64,000 nucleotides of DNA from Rhizorhapis sp036570425 (GTDB taxonomy: Bacteria; Pseudomonadota; Alphaproteobacteria; Sphingomonadales; Sphingomonadaceae): the NCBI GenBank assembly GCA_036570425.1, contig DATCYF010000006.1, positions 62,001-126,000 of the forward strand. Direction: 5' to 3'. The notes beneath the pieces were generated by a model. That model was given only the letters and a program-made list of their open reading frames with translations. It was not told the origin of the DNA and searched no databases. Below, in pieces: positions 9,079-16,736 of the stretch. Position 1 is the first letter of the stretch, and every line of letters starts with the position of its first letter. The translations under genes were made by a program, and so were the position numbers.

Positions 9079-9525
9079 TCAGTCAGGGCTGCCTGGCATC
9101 TCCTTTTCGTCATAATGACGCAGCAGCACGTCGCGTGCAGCATTAATCTTCTGCGCCAGGGCTTCGGTTCCGCCCCGATCCGGATGCATCAATGAAATCA
9201 ACCGCCGATGGGCCGCGCGGATATCCTCCACGCTGGAATTTTCCCCTAGGCCGAGCAACGCGCGTGCCTCTGCAACCTGCATATCCGAAGAGCGGGCCGG
9301 GATGGAAGGAGACGGCCCGGGCGGGTTGCGGAAGCGCCAAAGGGCATAGATCCCGCTCAGGATCATCGGAGCCACGCCAACCAGCGGCTTGCCCTTCATC
9401 AGCAGCAGCGCCCCGACGAGCCCCATGCCTATCGCAATGCCGTCGCGTCCGGTCATGCGTCGCAGCCTGCCCGTCCACCACATCCAGCCAGCAACCGCCG
9501 CGATCAGCAGCGCCAGCGGAGCCAT
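9079..9525 (-). CDS. Membrane-anchored J-domain (DnaJ-like) protein
   Basis: 148 residues. Two or three hydrophobic segments fill the N-terminal half (ALLIAAVAGWMWWTG; IGMGLVGALLLM; VGVAPMILSGIYALW). A C-terminal J-domain of about 65 residues has the essential HPD tripeptide in MHPDRGG and an ARALLGL start. J-domain proteins stimulate an Hsp70 partner; this topology matches the Tim14/Pam18-like J proteins common in alphaproteobacteria. Its ATG overlaps the mipZ stop by one base (TGATG), so the two are translationally coupled. The Hsp70 partner is not in the window. Confidence 0.85.
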   Translation of the reverse strand: MAPLALLIAAVAGWMWWTGRLRRMTGRDGIAIGMGLVGALLLMKGKPLVGVAPMILSGIYALWRFRNPPGPSPSIPARSSDMQVAEARALLGLGENSSVEDIRAAHRRLISLMHPDRGGTEALAQKINAARDVLLRHYDEKEMPGSPD

Positions 9526-10313
9526 CAGAAAGCGCCCTGCTCCGCATGGAGGGGAAGAGAAAGGCCCGAAACCATTTCCCGCAATTCCTGCCGCGCGGCG
9601 ATATGACTGACGCCCAGTTCCCCCAACTGCCCCTTGTCGAGCAATGTAAGGCCGGAAGGGAAAAGTTCGCGATAGATAACGCGCTCGGACAGGCCGGGAA
9701 TCACACGGAAGCCGACTCGTTTCGACAATTCGATCAACGCTTCACCCACGCGGCGCATATTGCGTGCCTCAATATGCTGAAGGCGATTGCGCAGCAGCAC
9801 CCAGTCGATCGTTACCCCATCGGTTTTCGCCCGGCTCTTGCGTGCTTCCCAGATGAGCTCGGAATAGAAGCTGAGCTTCCGCACCTTGAAATTCTCGGGA
9901 TCGACCTGCCCGATCAAGTCGAAATCGACAAAACTGTCGTTCATCGGCGTCACCAGCGTATTCGCCCGCGCCGCCATATATTTGGCGAATTCGTCATCGC
10001 GTCCCGGCGTATCGACAACAAGGAAGTCAAGCCCGGGAGTCAGTGCGTCCACCTGCTCCTGCAGTGCGTCCAAAGTGTCGCCCTCGAACACTGCATAAGT
10101 GGGCGTAGGCAGCGTAACGCCCCGCCTGCGGCTCGTCTCTTCCCTGTTTTCCAGATAGCGTGTGACGGTCCGCTGCCGGGGATCGAGGTCGATGACGCCG
10201 ACCTTATGCCCCTGCGTGGCGAGCGCGACGGCAACATGCACCGCCGTGGTCGATTTACCGGTGCCGCCTTTTTCATTGGCGAACACGATATAATGTGCCT
10301 GTCCGTTCGGCAT
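9525..10313 (-). CDS. mipZ: Division-plane positioning ATPase MipZ
   Basis: 262-residue ParA-type ATPase. The deviant Walker A is NEKGGTGKST near residue 13, followed by VIDLDPRQRT and the Walker B-like LVVDTPG. The MipZ-specific segments VTPMNDSFVDFD and VIYRELFPSGLTLLD are both present and closely resemble Caulobacter MipZ. In alphaproteobacteria MipZ forms a gradient from ParB at the poles and inhibits FtsZ, placing the division septum near mid-cell. It is first in a minus-strand operon with the J-domain gene and the phosphohexomutase, divergent from panC. Identification is firm. Confidence 0.95.
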   Translation of the reverse strand: MPNGQAHYIVFANEKGGTGKSTTAVHVAVALATQGHKVGVIDLDPRQRTVTRYLENREETSRRRGVTLPTPTYAVFEGDTLDALQEQVDALTPGLDFLVVDTPGRDDEFAKYMAARANTLVTPMNDSFVDFDLIGQVDPENFKVRKLSFYSELIWEARKSRAKTDGVTIDWVLLRNRLQHIEARNMRRVGEALIELSKRVGFRVIPGLSERVIYRELFPSGLTLLDKGQLGELGVSHIAARQELREMVSGLSLPLHAEQGAF

Positions 10314-10421
10314 GGTCCCGGCTGTTCCCCCGATGCGATTCGCGATCTTGATCCCGTCCCTCCGTCACTGCATAGCAACTTGGGACAGGCAATGACCGCC
10401 CTTATCGGAGCCTTTATCAAC

Positions 10422-11282
10422 GTGCAAATCATCCGTGAACTTACGCTGCTGCGCGAAGCCATCGCCGCCCTGCGGGGAAGCGGCCCTGCGGGCACCAGGA
10501 AGCGAATCGCGCTGGTGCCCACCATGGGCGCGCTGCATGAGGGGCATCTTGCCTTGATTGAAGAGGCGCGGGCGCGCGCCGATCATGTCGTGACCTCGAT
10601 TTTCGTCAATCCAATCCAGTTCGGAGCCAACGAGGACCTGGACCGCTATCCTCGACGGGAAGCAAGCGATGCAAAATTGTTGAGCGACAGGGGCTGCGAT
10701 GTGCTGTGGGCTCCGCCGGTGGAGGAGGTGTATCCACCCGGCTTTGCCACCAATGTTTCCGTGGGCGGCGTCAGCGAAGGGCTGTGCGGCGGCTCGCGAC
10801 CGGGGCATTTTGATGGAGTCGCTACTGTCGTCGCCAAATTGTTTAACCAGATTCGGCCGGACGTCGCGCTGTTCGGCGAAAAGGATTATCAGCAGTTGGC
10901 CGTTATCCGCCGCATGGCGCGCGACCTGGATTTCGACATCGATATCGTCGGTGTGCCGACGCAGCGCGATACCGACGGCCTGGCCCTGTCCTCACGCAAT
11001 GCGTATCTTACCGACCAGGAGCGAAAGGCGGCCCATGCTCTGCCCCGCGCATTGGGGCAGGCGGCGGCGCGAATCGAAAAGGGCGGCGACATTGCCGATG
11101 CCCTCAACAAGGCAATAGCCGCATTGAACGCCGCCGGGTTCGATTCTATCGACTATGTGGAACTGCGGGATGCGCAGACGCTCGAACCCGTGACGGAATT
11201 GAAACAACCCGCACGTTTGCTTGCCGCAGCGAGATTGGGATCAACGAGGTTGATCGACAATATCGAAGTAAAACCGAAATAA
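10422..11282 (+). CDS. panC: Pantothenate synthetase (pantoate-beta-alanine ligase)
   Basis: ATP-dependent joining of pantoate and beta-alanine, the last step of vitamin B5 synthesis. Family motifs are clear: PTMGALHEGHL (HIGH-like, ATP site), FVNPIQFG, FGEKDYQQL and LALSSRNAYL. The GTG at 10422 gives a product of 286 residues starting VQIIRELTLLREA, aligned with the usual family N-terminus, and GGAG stands 11 bases upstream. An ATG at 10392 would add ten residues and is possible. Longer upstream frames run through the divergent mipZ gene and are not real. Confidence 0.93.
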   Translation: MQIIRELTLLREAIAALRGSGPAGTRKRIALVPTMGALHEGHLALIEEARARADHVVTSIFVNPIQFGANEDLDRYPRREASDAKLLSDRGCDVLWAPPVEEVYPPGFATNVSVGGVSEGLCGGSRPGHFDGVATVVAKLFNQIRPDVALFGEKDYQQLAVIRRMARDLDFDIDIVGVPTQRDTDGLALSSRNAYLTDQERKAAHALPRALGQAAARIEKGGDIADALNKAIAALNAAGFDSIDYVELRDAQTLEPVTELKQPARLLAAARLGSTRLIDNIEVKPK

Positions 11283-11291
11283 TCCATCAAT

Positions 11292-11350
11292 TTAACAATT
11301 GCCTTACATTTGCCCGGCACATGCTTTCGGATGTGTTAACCACTTTTTTA
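11292..11350 (+). promoter_or_regulatory. Two tandem CtrA-like boxes upstream of the Sel1-like gene
   Basis: TTAA-N7-TTTA lies at 11336-11350 and TTAA-N7-CTTA at 11292-11306; the CtrA consensus is TTAA-N7-TTAA. They stand 54-112 bases before the Sel1-like start. Similarity only; the background frequency of such weak sites is not negligible. Confidence 0.35.
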
Positions 11351-11403
11351 CTGCATTATATGAAGATTCCTCTGACAAAAATCCAAAAGGGGAATGGAAT
11401 GTC

Positions 11404-11700
11404 ATGGGTAACAGTATCAAAAGTGCTGCGTTCCTGATTGAAAGCCGTTTGGCCGATGCAGAGCGCGGCGATCCCAATGCTTATTTCGATCTGGGCATCG
11501 CTCATTCGTCCGGCGCCGATGGCCGCGAAGTCGATTTCGTGCAGGCGCACAAATGGTTCAATCTCGCTGCCCTCGCTGGCAGCGAGGAAGGACAGGCCTG
11601 CCGCGCTGAAATCTCGGAAGAAATGTCAGCTCGCGAAATCGCCGAAGCCCAGCGTCAGGCGCGGGCATGGCTGTACGAGATCGGCCGGAACGCGGCATAG
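11404..11700 (+). CDS. Short Sel1-like repeat protein
   Basis: 98 residues. The segment NAYFDLGIAHSSG...DFVQAHKWFNLAALAG is one Sel1-type tetratricopeptide repeat (alpha-helical pair, conserved W-F-xLAA). The C-terminus is a charged helix (EISEEMSAREIAEAQRQARAW). Sel1 repeats mediate protein-protein contacts; the partner is not apparent. ATG 11404 is preferred because AAAAGGGG lies just upstream, whereas the longer frame from 11299 reads through a promoter-like, AT-rich stretch. It is a monocistronic unit between panC and a convergent operon. Confidence 0.8.
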   Translation: MGNSIKSAAFLIESRLADAERGDPNAYFDLGIAHSSGADGREVDFVQAHKWFNLAALAGSEEGQACRAEISEEMSAREIAEAQRQARAWLYEIGRNAA

Positions 11701-11797
11701 AGATATTCCTACAGGGTTAGGTCCCTCATTCCGCAAGGACGAAGATTGATCTCCGGCGCTGCCCACAGACGGCATGTCTGCGGCAAGCGGCAGCCGC

Positions 11798-12946
11798 TCA
11801 CTCGCGCCGGAAAGGCGTCTTTTCGCTGAGCCATTCCCGCTCCTGCTCCGCTGCTTCACGTTCCCGGACCAGAAAATCGTCAACCGCTGCCCGGAACCGG
11901 GGGTCCGCAATATAATGTGCTGACCAGGTCGGCACGGGCGCATAGCCGCGCGCCAGCTTGTGCTCGCCCTGGGCGCCCGCCTCAACAGTCTGCAATCCCC
12001 GCGCGATGGCAAAATCGATGGCTTGGTAATAGCAGAGTTCGAAATGCAGGAAGGGCACGTCCTCCACACAGCCCCAATAACGTCCATACAGGGTCTGGGG
12101 GCCAATCATGTTGAGCGCCCCGGCGATCGCTCGCCCATCGCGCAGTGCCAGGATCAGCAGCATCCTGTCAGCCATCCGCTCGACCAGTAATGAGAAGCAG
12201 GCGCGTGTCAGATAGGGCCGGCCCCATTTGCGCGCGCCCGTGTCTTGATAGAAATGCCAGAAGATATCCAGATGCGCTTCGCTAATCTCCCCTCCCGTCA
12301 GATGGACGATCTCCAGCCCAGCGACGGCAGCGGCGCGTTCCTTGCGGATATCCTTGCGCTTCCGGCTGGACAGGTTCAGCAGAAAATCATCAAAGCTTCC
12401 ATAGCCGCGATTGGTCCAGTGAAACTGACTGTCCTGCCGGATCAGCCACCCGGCCGCCTCGAAAAGCGGAAGCTGCGCCTCCTCTACAAAGGTCGCGTGG
12501 GCTGACGAAAGGCCGTTCTGCTTTACGATCATTTCCGCCGCCGTCAGCAGGGCGGGCGCGAGCGTGGAATCTCGAAGCAGCAATCTCGGTCCCGGCACGG
12601 GCGAGAAGGGGGACGCGATCTGCAGCTTGGGATAATAGCGCCCGCCGGCCCGCTCATACGCATCTGCCCAGGCATGGTCGAACACATATTCGCCCTGGCT
12701 GTGCCCCTTCACATAAGCGGGCAATGCGGCGGCGATCCGGTCATCCGCATCGTTGATCACGATCGGCAGCGCTTTCCAGCCCGTGCCCGGCCCGACGCTT
12801 CCCGAATCCTCCAGCGCGCTCAGGAAATCATGCGACATGAAGGGATTGCCCGAAGCATTGCAGGCGTCCCATGCAGCCTTTGGCAGCGCCGCCACCCCCT
12901 CGGCAATTCGCGCGACGATGCCGTTGTTCGGGTCGCGATCAGCCAT
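11798..12946 (-). CDS. GNAT/FemAB-like acyltransferase (DUF482 family)
   Basis: 382 residues of the PF04339 'peptidoglycan biosynthesis/recognition' family, whose fold is related to GNAT and FemAB aminoacyl-transferases. Visible marks are NPFMSHDFLSALEDSG near the N-terminus, SSRKRKDIRKER, a mid-protein DIFWHFYQDTGARKWGRPYL and a C-terminal VEAGAQGEHKLARGY. The true substrate of the family is not established. ATG 12946 gives an 8-base overlap with the stop of the upstream phosphodiesterase gene, so the pair is probably translationally coupled; in-frame starts at 12961 and 13009 are less likely. Confidence 0.83.
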   Translation of the reverse strand: MADRDPNNGIVARIAEGVAALPKAAWDACNASGNPFMSHDFLSALEDSGSVGPGTGWKALPIVINDADDRIAAALPAYVKGHSQGEYVFDHAWADAYERAGGRYYPKLQIASPFSPVPGPRLLLRDSTLAPALLTAAEMIVKQNGLSSAHATFVEEAQLPLFEAAGWLIRQDSQFHWTNRGYGSFDDFLLNLSSRKRKDIRKERAAAVAGLEIVHLTGGEISEAHLDIFWHFYQDTGARKWGRPYLTRACFSLLVERMADRMLLILALRDGRAIAGALNMIGPQTLYGRYWGCVEDVPFLHFELCYYQAIDFAIARGLQTVEAGAQGEHKLARGYAPVPTWSAHYIADPRFRAAVDDFLVREREAAEQEREWLSEKTPFRRE

Positions 12947-13709
12947 GGCCGCGCCTTTCATAAATGATCTGGTCCGCATGCCGCAGTGCCGCCTGTTCCT
13001 GTGCCGCATCCTGCACTGTCCAGGTCAGCACCGGCAGCCCGCGCCGTCGTGCTCTGTCAGCAAAAATGGAGGGCAAGTCCCTGACATCATACGCCAGAAA
13101 CTCGGGTCGCGCCCGCCAAAGCGAGAGCATGCGTTCGATCCTGCCTTTGGAGCCGCTTTTATCCTCTTCGCTCACCACCAGCCCACGCACGATGTGCGGG
13201 GCCTGCGCCGCAAACCAGGCGGAAACCAGCGGGTTGAATGACATGACCGCAACCTTGCCTCTATAACCTTCCAGCGCGCGGCGCACGGCGAAGCAGAGCG
13301 GAATGATATGACGACCCGGCGCCTTGATTTCAACCAGAAGCGGCGCGCGCCCGCCGATCTGCTCCAGAAGCGTGGAAAGGCGGGGCGGGCTTTCCTCTGT
13401 TCCCTTGAGCAGTACGCGATCCAGCATATCGGCCGAACGGCTGCGCACCGGCCCCTGTTCCGCTGTCAGCCGATCAAGCGTATCGTCATGAAAGACAAAG
13501 GGCACGCCGTCACTGCTCACCTGCACGTCACATTCCATGCCATGCCCCGCCCGGATTGCAGCGTCAAAGGCCGTGCGGCTGTTTTCTACCACCCCGTTAC
13601 CGTGCAGGCCACGATGCGCGAAGGGCTGCGCTCGCAGAAAGGCGACGCGCCCGGGATCGGGCGTCGGCGCAAAGAGGCCGTCAAGCCGGGCGAACAGCGA
13701 CGATAGCAT
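12939..13709 (-). CDS. Glycerophosphodiester phosphodiesterase family protein
   Basis: 256-residue TIM-barrel enzyme hydrolysing glycerophosphodiesters to glycerol 3-phosphate and an alcohol. The catalytic AHRGLHG (His) is near residue 32, followed by ENSRTAF and the metal ligands in MECDVQVSSDGVPFVFHDDTLDRLT; VEIKAPG is also family-typical. ATG 13709 overlaps the end of the upstream ridA-like gene by 29 bases; the longer frame from 13790 lies mostly inside that gene and is rejected. It is the middle gene of a three-gene minus-strand operon. Confidence 0.9.
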   Translation of the reverse strand: MLSSLFARLDGLFAPTPDPGRVAFLRAQPFAHRGLHGNGVVENSRTAFDAAIRAGHGMECDVQVSSDGVPFVFHDDTLDRLTAEQGPVRSRSADMLDRVLLKGTEESPPRLSTLLEQIGGRAPLLVEIKAPGRHIIPLCFAVRRALEGYRGKVAVMSFNPLVSAWFAAQAPHIVRGLVVSEEDKSGSKGRIERMLSLWRARPEFLAYDVRDLPSIFADRARRRGLPVLTWTVQDAAQEQAALRHADQIIYERRGHG

Positions 13710-14142
13710 CAATTTCAACGACAGCGCCCAGCGGCAGGACCGGCACGCCGACAGCGCTACGGGCATGCCGTCCCGCTTCGCCAAAGACATTCTGCATCAG
13801 TTCCGATGCGCCATTGGCGACCTTTGGCTGATCGGTAAAATCCGCGGCGCTGTTGACGAAGGCGCCCAGCTTTACAATCCGCTCGACCCGTTCCAGATTT
13901 CCCAACGCCAGCTTCACTTGCGCGATCAGCATCAGCGCGCACCGTTCCGCCGCCTTGACGCCATAGGCAAGATCCCGATCTTCACCCAGCCGCCCTGTCA
14001 TGAGCTGTCCGTCATCAAAGGGCAGCTGTCCCGAAATATGCAGCAACCCGCCGGCTTCCACGGCGGGCACATAAGCGGCGACGGGGGCGGCTGCCTGCGG
14101 CAGGGTCAGGCCTAGCCCGGCGATTTTCTCTTCAACAGTCAT
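13681..14142 (-). CDS. RidA family protein (enamine/imine deaminase-like)
   Basis: 153 residues starting MTVEEKIAGLGLTLPQ, a length and sequence style typical of the longer RidA (YjgF/YER057c) subgroup. Conserved pieces are LHISGQLPFDDGQ, a GVKAAERCALMLIAQVK helix, and the C-terminal LPLGAVVEIDAIV. RidA proteins deaminate reactive 2-aminoacrylate and related imines. ATG 14142 is chosen because the reading frame continuing to 14448 lies over the HAD gene's 3' end and lacks homology-like sequence. First gene of the operon with the GDPD and DUF482 genes. Confidence 0.9.
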   Translation of the reverse strand: MTVEEKIAGLGLTLPQAAAPVAAYVPAVEAGGLLHISGQLPFDDGQLMTGRLGEDRDLAYGVKAAERCALMLIAQVKLALGNLERVERIVKLGAFVNSAADFTDQPKVANGASELMQNVFGEAGRHARSAVGVPVLPLGAVVEIDAIVAVRPA

Positions 14143-14254
14143 GGGCGTGACAAACAGCAGCGAGCGACTGAGGTCAAGGGGGCATGCCAAAGCCGCAATA
14201 AATGGTTTGGAATTCTCTACTCCTATAAGCGCAGAGCGGGAACCCATCTCTTGA

Positions 14255-14902
14255 TCAAGATGCGGGCTTTGCTTCCGAGTCCGCCACCATACCCCGCCCA
14301 AAGACATCGGCGATCCAGCTCCCGGCCTCCGCCCAGCGATCGATCCGGGCATGGGCGAAGGGTGCGGGGACGACATTGGGCGCCAGCTCTGGTTCACCCA
14401 CCATATGCAGCCGCCACACGCCCGGTGCATGAATCGCGCTGGATTCATGATGCATGCCCAGATCGTCGACGAAGACCGCCACGCTTGGGCGGTACTGATC
14501 GATGATCGCCGCTAGGGGCGGTCCTTTGCCACCCTGATTGCAGATCACGGGGCAGTCGATTCCGACCCGGCGAAGCTGCTCCACGCGCCCGGCCTGTCCC
14601 TCTTCGCCGATATTGGTCAGTACCACGATATCGGCCCCACGCCCCAGATCGTCTAGCGCCTCGACCGCGCCCGCTATGGGTTGTTGCCTGTGCATTTCCG
14701 TTTCGAAAAAGGCGCTGAGCAGGGGCCAGATCAGTTCATCGGCCACTACTTCACCTGTCAGCTTGTGCCGTAACGCCCGCGTAAATTCCCCGCTGCTCAG
14801 ATCAAAATGGATGTGATGTTCCTCATCGAGCCATTGCCGGAATGGCACCACCATGTGCAGCAGCACTTCGTCGCAATCAGTCACCAGCAGCGGCCGGGCC
14901 AT
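14255..14902 (-). CDS. HAD family hydrolase
   Basis: 215 residues. The HAD motif I appears as VTDCDEVLLHMV at residues 7-18, motif II as VVLTNIG, and a lysine/aspartate region with VFVDDLGMHHESS as motif IV. The fold is a phosphatase or related hydrolase; the substrate cannot be named. Upstream (14903-14979) lies a palindromic repeat remnant, and the next minus-strand gene is the DUF3572 gene. The C-terminus ends 113 bases before the RidA start, so the genes may be read together. Confidence 0.82.
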   Translation of the reverse strand: MARPLLVTDCDEVLLHMVVPFRQWLDEEHHIHFDLSSGEFTRALRHKLTGEVVADELIWPLLSAFFETEMHRQQPIAGAVEALDDLGRGADIVVLTNIGEEGQAGRVEQLRRVGIDCPVICNQGGKGPPLAAIIDQYRPSVAVFVDDLGMHHESSAIHAPGVWRLHMVGEPELAPNVVPAPFAHARIDRWAEAGSWIADVFGRGMVADSEAKPAS

Positions 14903-14936
14903 GTTAAATCCTCTATGTCAAAAGATTGTAGCCATA

Positions 14937-14963
14937 CCCTTCCGGGAAAAGGCTGGGGTGGAG
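14937..14963. repeat. Half copy of the palindromic repeat also found inside ileS
   Basis: The plus strand reads CCCTTCCGGGAAAAGGCTGG followed by GGTGG, resembling the minus strand of the ileS insert (CTCTTCCGGGGAGAGGGCTG then GGCGTGG). CCTT/AAGG forms a small hairpin. It sits between two genes. Confidence 0.5.
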
Positions 14964-14979
14964 CGGAAAGGCACGATAG

Positions 14980-15255
14980 TCATTGCTCCAATGCGCGCGC
15001 GGCCGCAACCAGCACATCCGGCTTCACGTCCATTCCTTCGGCGCAGGCAAGCAGATCGGGTTCATGCCCTTCCAGAAAAGTCATTACTGCCGCCAGAGTG
15101 GCATGGTCCCCCACTCCGGCGCGCAATCCGTCAGGCGTCAGTCCGGTGACATCCAACAACCGCGCAGCACGCCGCTCATCATGCAAAAGCCAAATCAGCG
15201 CGTCTAATGCAACCATTTCCGGGTCATCGGCGTTTGTATCCTCGGCTTTCATCAT
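14980..15255 (-). CDS. DUF3572 family protein
   Basis: 91-residue acidic helical protein (EMVALDALIWLLHDERRAARLLDVTGL...). The family, of unknown function, is commonly found next to divK in alphaproteobacteria, which is the case here (58 bases away, divergent). An internal start at the second Met is equally possible. No catalytic motif is visible, and the association with DivK is positional only. Confidence 0.8.
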   Translation of the reverse strand: MMKAEDTNADDPEMVALDALIWLLHDERRAARLLDVTGLTPDGLRAGVGDHATLAAVMTFLEGHEPDLLACAEGMDVKPDVLVAAARALEQ

Positions 15256-15312
15256 CTACATCCAATGGGAGCGGCAATCCGCGCGTCAGAGTTATTTGGT
15301 TAAGGACGATAG

Positions 15313-15693
15313 GTGGCAAAAAGAGTTCTCGTTGTCGAGGATAACGAACTCAATCTGAAGCTTTTCTGCGATCTGCTGCGTGCCCACGGGCATGCAACGG
15401 AAGCCGTTCGCGATGGCCGCGAAGTTCTCCAGCGCGCCAGTGATTTTTCGCCCGAACTTATCATCATGGATATCCAGCTACCGCATATTAGCGGCCTGGA
15501 ACTGATCGAGGCTCTGAAAAAGGACTCGACGCTCGCCTCCGTCCCGATCATGGCCGTTACCGCTTACGCAGGGAAAGGCGACGAAGACCGCATCCGCGCT
15601 GCCGGAGCCGAAGCCTATGTATCCAAACCCATCTCCGTGATGAAATTTATTGAGACCGTGGAGGAATTGTTCAGGGGCCGCGTTCCAGCCTGA
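15313..15693 (+). CDS. divK: Single-domain response regulator DivK
   Basis: 126-residue receiver domain without output domain. Acidic pocket residues E9/D10, phospho-acceptor D53 in IIMDIQLPHISG, a conserved TA in AVTAYAG and K in YVSKPIS are all present. DivK relays phosphate in the alphaproteobacterial cell-cycle network (DivJ/PleC, acting on DivL-CckA-CtrA). The start is GTG at 15313. In Caulobacter divK is followed by pleD and rpmG; here rpmG follows on the opposite strand with no pleD between (15694-16342 has no convincing gene). Confidence 0.93.
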   Translation: MAKRVLVVEDNELNLKLFCDLLRAHGHATEAVRDGREVLQRASDFSPELIIMDIQLPHISGLELIEALKKDSTLASVPIMAVTAYAGKGDEDRIRAAGAEAYVSKPISVMKFIETVEELFRGRVPA

Positions 15694-15742
15694 ACGCCTC
15701 TGCAGCAAAATTCGATGAGAGCCGGACGGCGTTCTCTTCCAG

Positions 15743-15772
15743 ATTGACGGGCACTGATCAAGGCCCGTCAAT
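15743..15772 (+). terminator. Ten-base-pair hairpin downstream of divK
   Basis: ATTGACGGGC and GCCCGTCAAT form a perfect 10-bp inverted repeat with a 10-base loop, 50 bases after the divK stop. There is no T-run, so it could be a terminator of the GC-hairpin kind or part of a structured RNA. Confidence 0.4.
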
Positions 15773-16268
15773 GCCGTTCGTGCAGGCTGCTTGTAGTGAT
15801 CCTTTCCTCCAGGAAAGGGCTAATAGCCAAGCAAATGTCACAACGATGCCACTCGCCTCTGTGAAGGAATTCCGGGCGCGGTGTGGCCATGTCCCTGCCG
15901 GACTGACGACCGCAGCCGTCGAAGGAGCGGCGGTCTGACTCTTCGCGAAAGGGTCTTTCGTTCATGCATTTGACCGCCTAAGCGCGTGCAGCCGCATAGC
16001 GCAGGCAGACATGCCTATTTCCGGCCAAGCCTGGACGAAATCGTCGCGGCCAATCCATAGCGCCGTAAGCTGCTGAGGAATGGCTTGCTGGGCTCGCTCC
16101 TATTTGCAGGAGGATTGCTGCATATGGCGCGGAGAAGGCATCGGCAGCTCCCAAGTCGACGTCTTTGCCTACGCCCACCTGTCTAACCGCCCCTTGTCCT
16201 TCTCTGCACGTCAGATAACGGCTGGGGAGCGATTCGAAACGACGCCCGCACCGAATCATCCTTAATGC
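15773..16268. other. Long gene-free interval between divK and rpmG
   Basis: I find no convincing coding sequence. Short open frames on both strands lack ribosome sites and family-like sequence. Three more hairpins occur: 15801-15818 (CCTTTCC/GGAAAGG), 15908-15935 (GACCGC/GCGGTC ends) and 15946-15960 (CGAAAG/CTTTCG). From about 15980 to 16265 nothing stands out. Candidate structured RNA only. Confidence 0.3.
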
Positions 16269-16302
16269 AAACGGCCCGCCACCACATAGGTACGGGCCGT
16301 TT
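16269..16302 (-). terminator. Terminator after rpmG
   Basis: AAACGGCCCG (16269-16278) pairs perfectly with CGGGCCGTTT (16293-16302). It lies 40 bases beyond the rpmG stop; T residues flank the stem on both strands, so it may work in both directions. Confidence 0.75.
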
Positions 16303-16342
16303 CTTGTTGGCGAAGCTGCGGCCAGTCACCCGGCCGACGTGA

Positions 16343-16510
16343 TCACTTGATCTTGGCTTCCTTGAACTCGACATGCTTGCGCACGACGGGGTCATATTTG
16401 CGGAAAGTCAGCTTTTCCGTCAGATTGCGGGGGTTTTTCTTGGTTACATAGAAAAAGCCCGTGTCGGCGGTGCTGACGAGTCGGATCTTGACGGTGGCTG
16501 GCTTTGCCAT
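16343..16510 (-). CDS. rpmG: 50S ribosomal protein L33
   Basis: 55-residue basic protein, MAKPATVKIRLVSTADTGFF then YVTKKNPRN and a C-terminal KYDPVVRKHVEFKEAKIK, a standard L33 of the cysteine-free type. The gene is too short for long-ORF searches but unmistakable. It stands alone on the minus strand, ended by a clear hairpin at 16269-16302. Its leader contains a terminator-like hairpin (16546-16572) before the start codon. Confidence 0.96.
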   Translation of the reverse strand: MAKPATVKIRLVSTADTGFFYVTKKNPRNLTEKLTFRKYDPVVRKHVEFKEAKIK

Positions 16511-16545
16511 GGCCCATTCCCTTTAAAACAAGCGTCGAACGACAT

Positions 16546-16572
16546 GAAAAAATAAAGCGGCCGCAGGGCCGC
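16546..16572 (-). terminator. Terminator-like hairpin in the rpmG leader (possible attenuator)
   Basis: On the minus strand GCGGCC-ctgc-GGCCGC (16572-16557) is followed by TTTATTTTTT (16556-16547), 37 bases before the rpmG ATG. No minus-strand gene lies upstream for it to end. Confidence 0.55.
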
Positions 16573-16587
16573 CCTGATCAAGCCGGG

Positions 16588-16616
16588 CTGATGCGGGAAA
16601 GCGGGGGCGTTGTCAA
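16588..16616 (-). promoter_or_regulatory. Predicted rpmG promoter
   Basis: TTGACA (16616-16611), 17-base spacer and CATCAG (16593-16588). The -35 box is perfect and the -10 is weak, as is common in alphaproteobacteria. It lies just upstream of the leader hairpin. Confidence 0.45.
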
Positions 16617-16736
16617 GATCACAGAGGAGGGCGCAGCGGAATTTGCCGCGAATGCCGCCGCATTTCCATAACGTCCGCTTAACCATTGACGCGCATAGTT
16701 CGATGCAGGGGATTTGGGGAAAAGGAGAACAGGGGC

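Noticed and set aside
9192..10391. Long plus-strand frame running into panC from 9192
   Set aside because: It covers mipZ and the J-domain gene on the other strand and has no family-like sequence before the panC part; the true panC start is at 10422 (or 10392).
15978..16259. 93-codon minus-strand frame in the divK-rpmG gap
   Set aside because: No ribosome site, no conserved-looking sequence, and it lies beyond the rpmG terminator.
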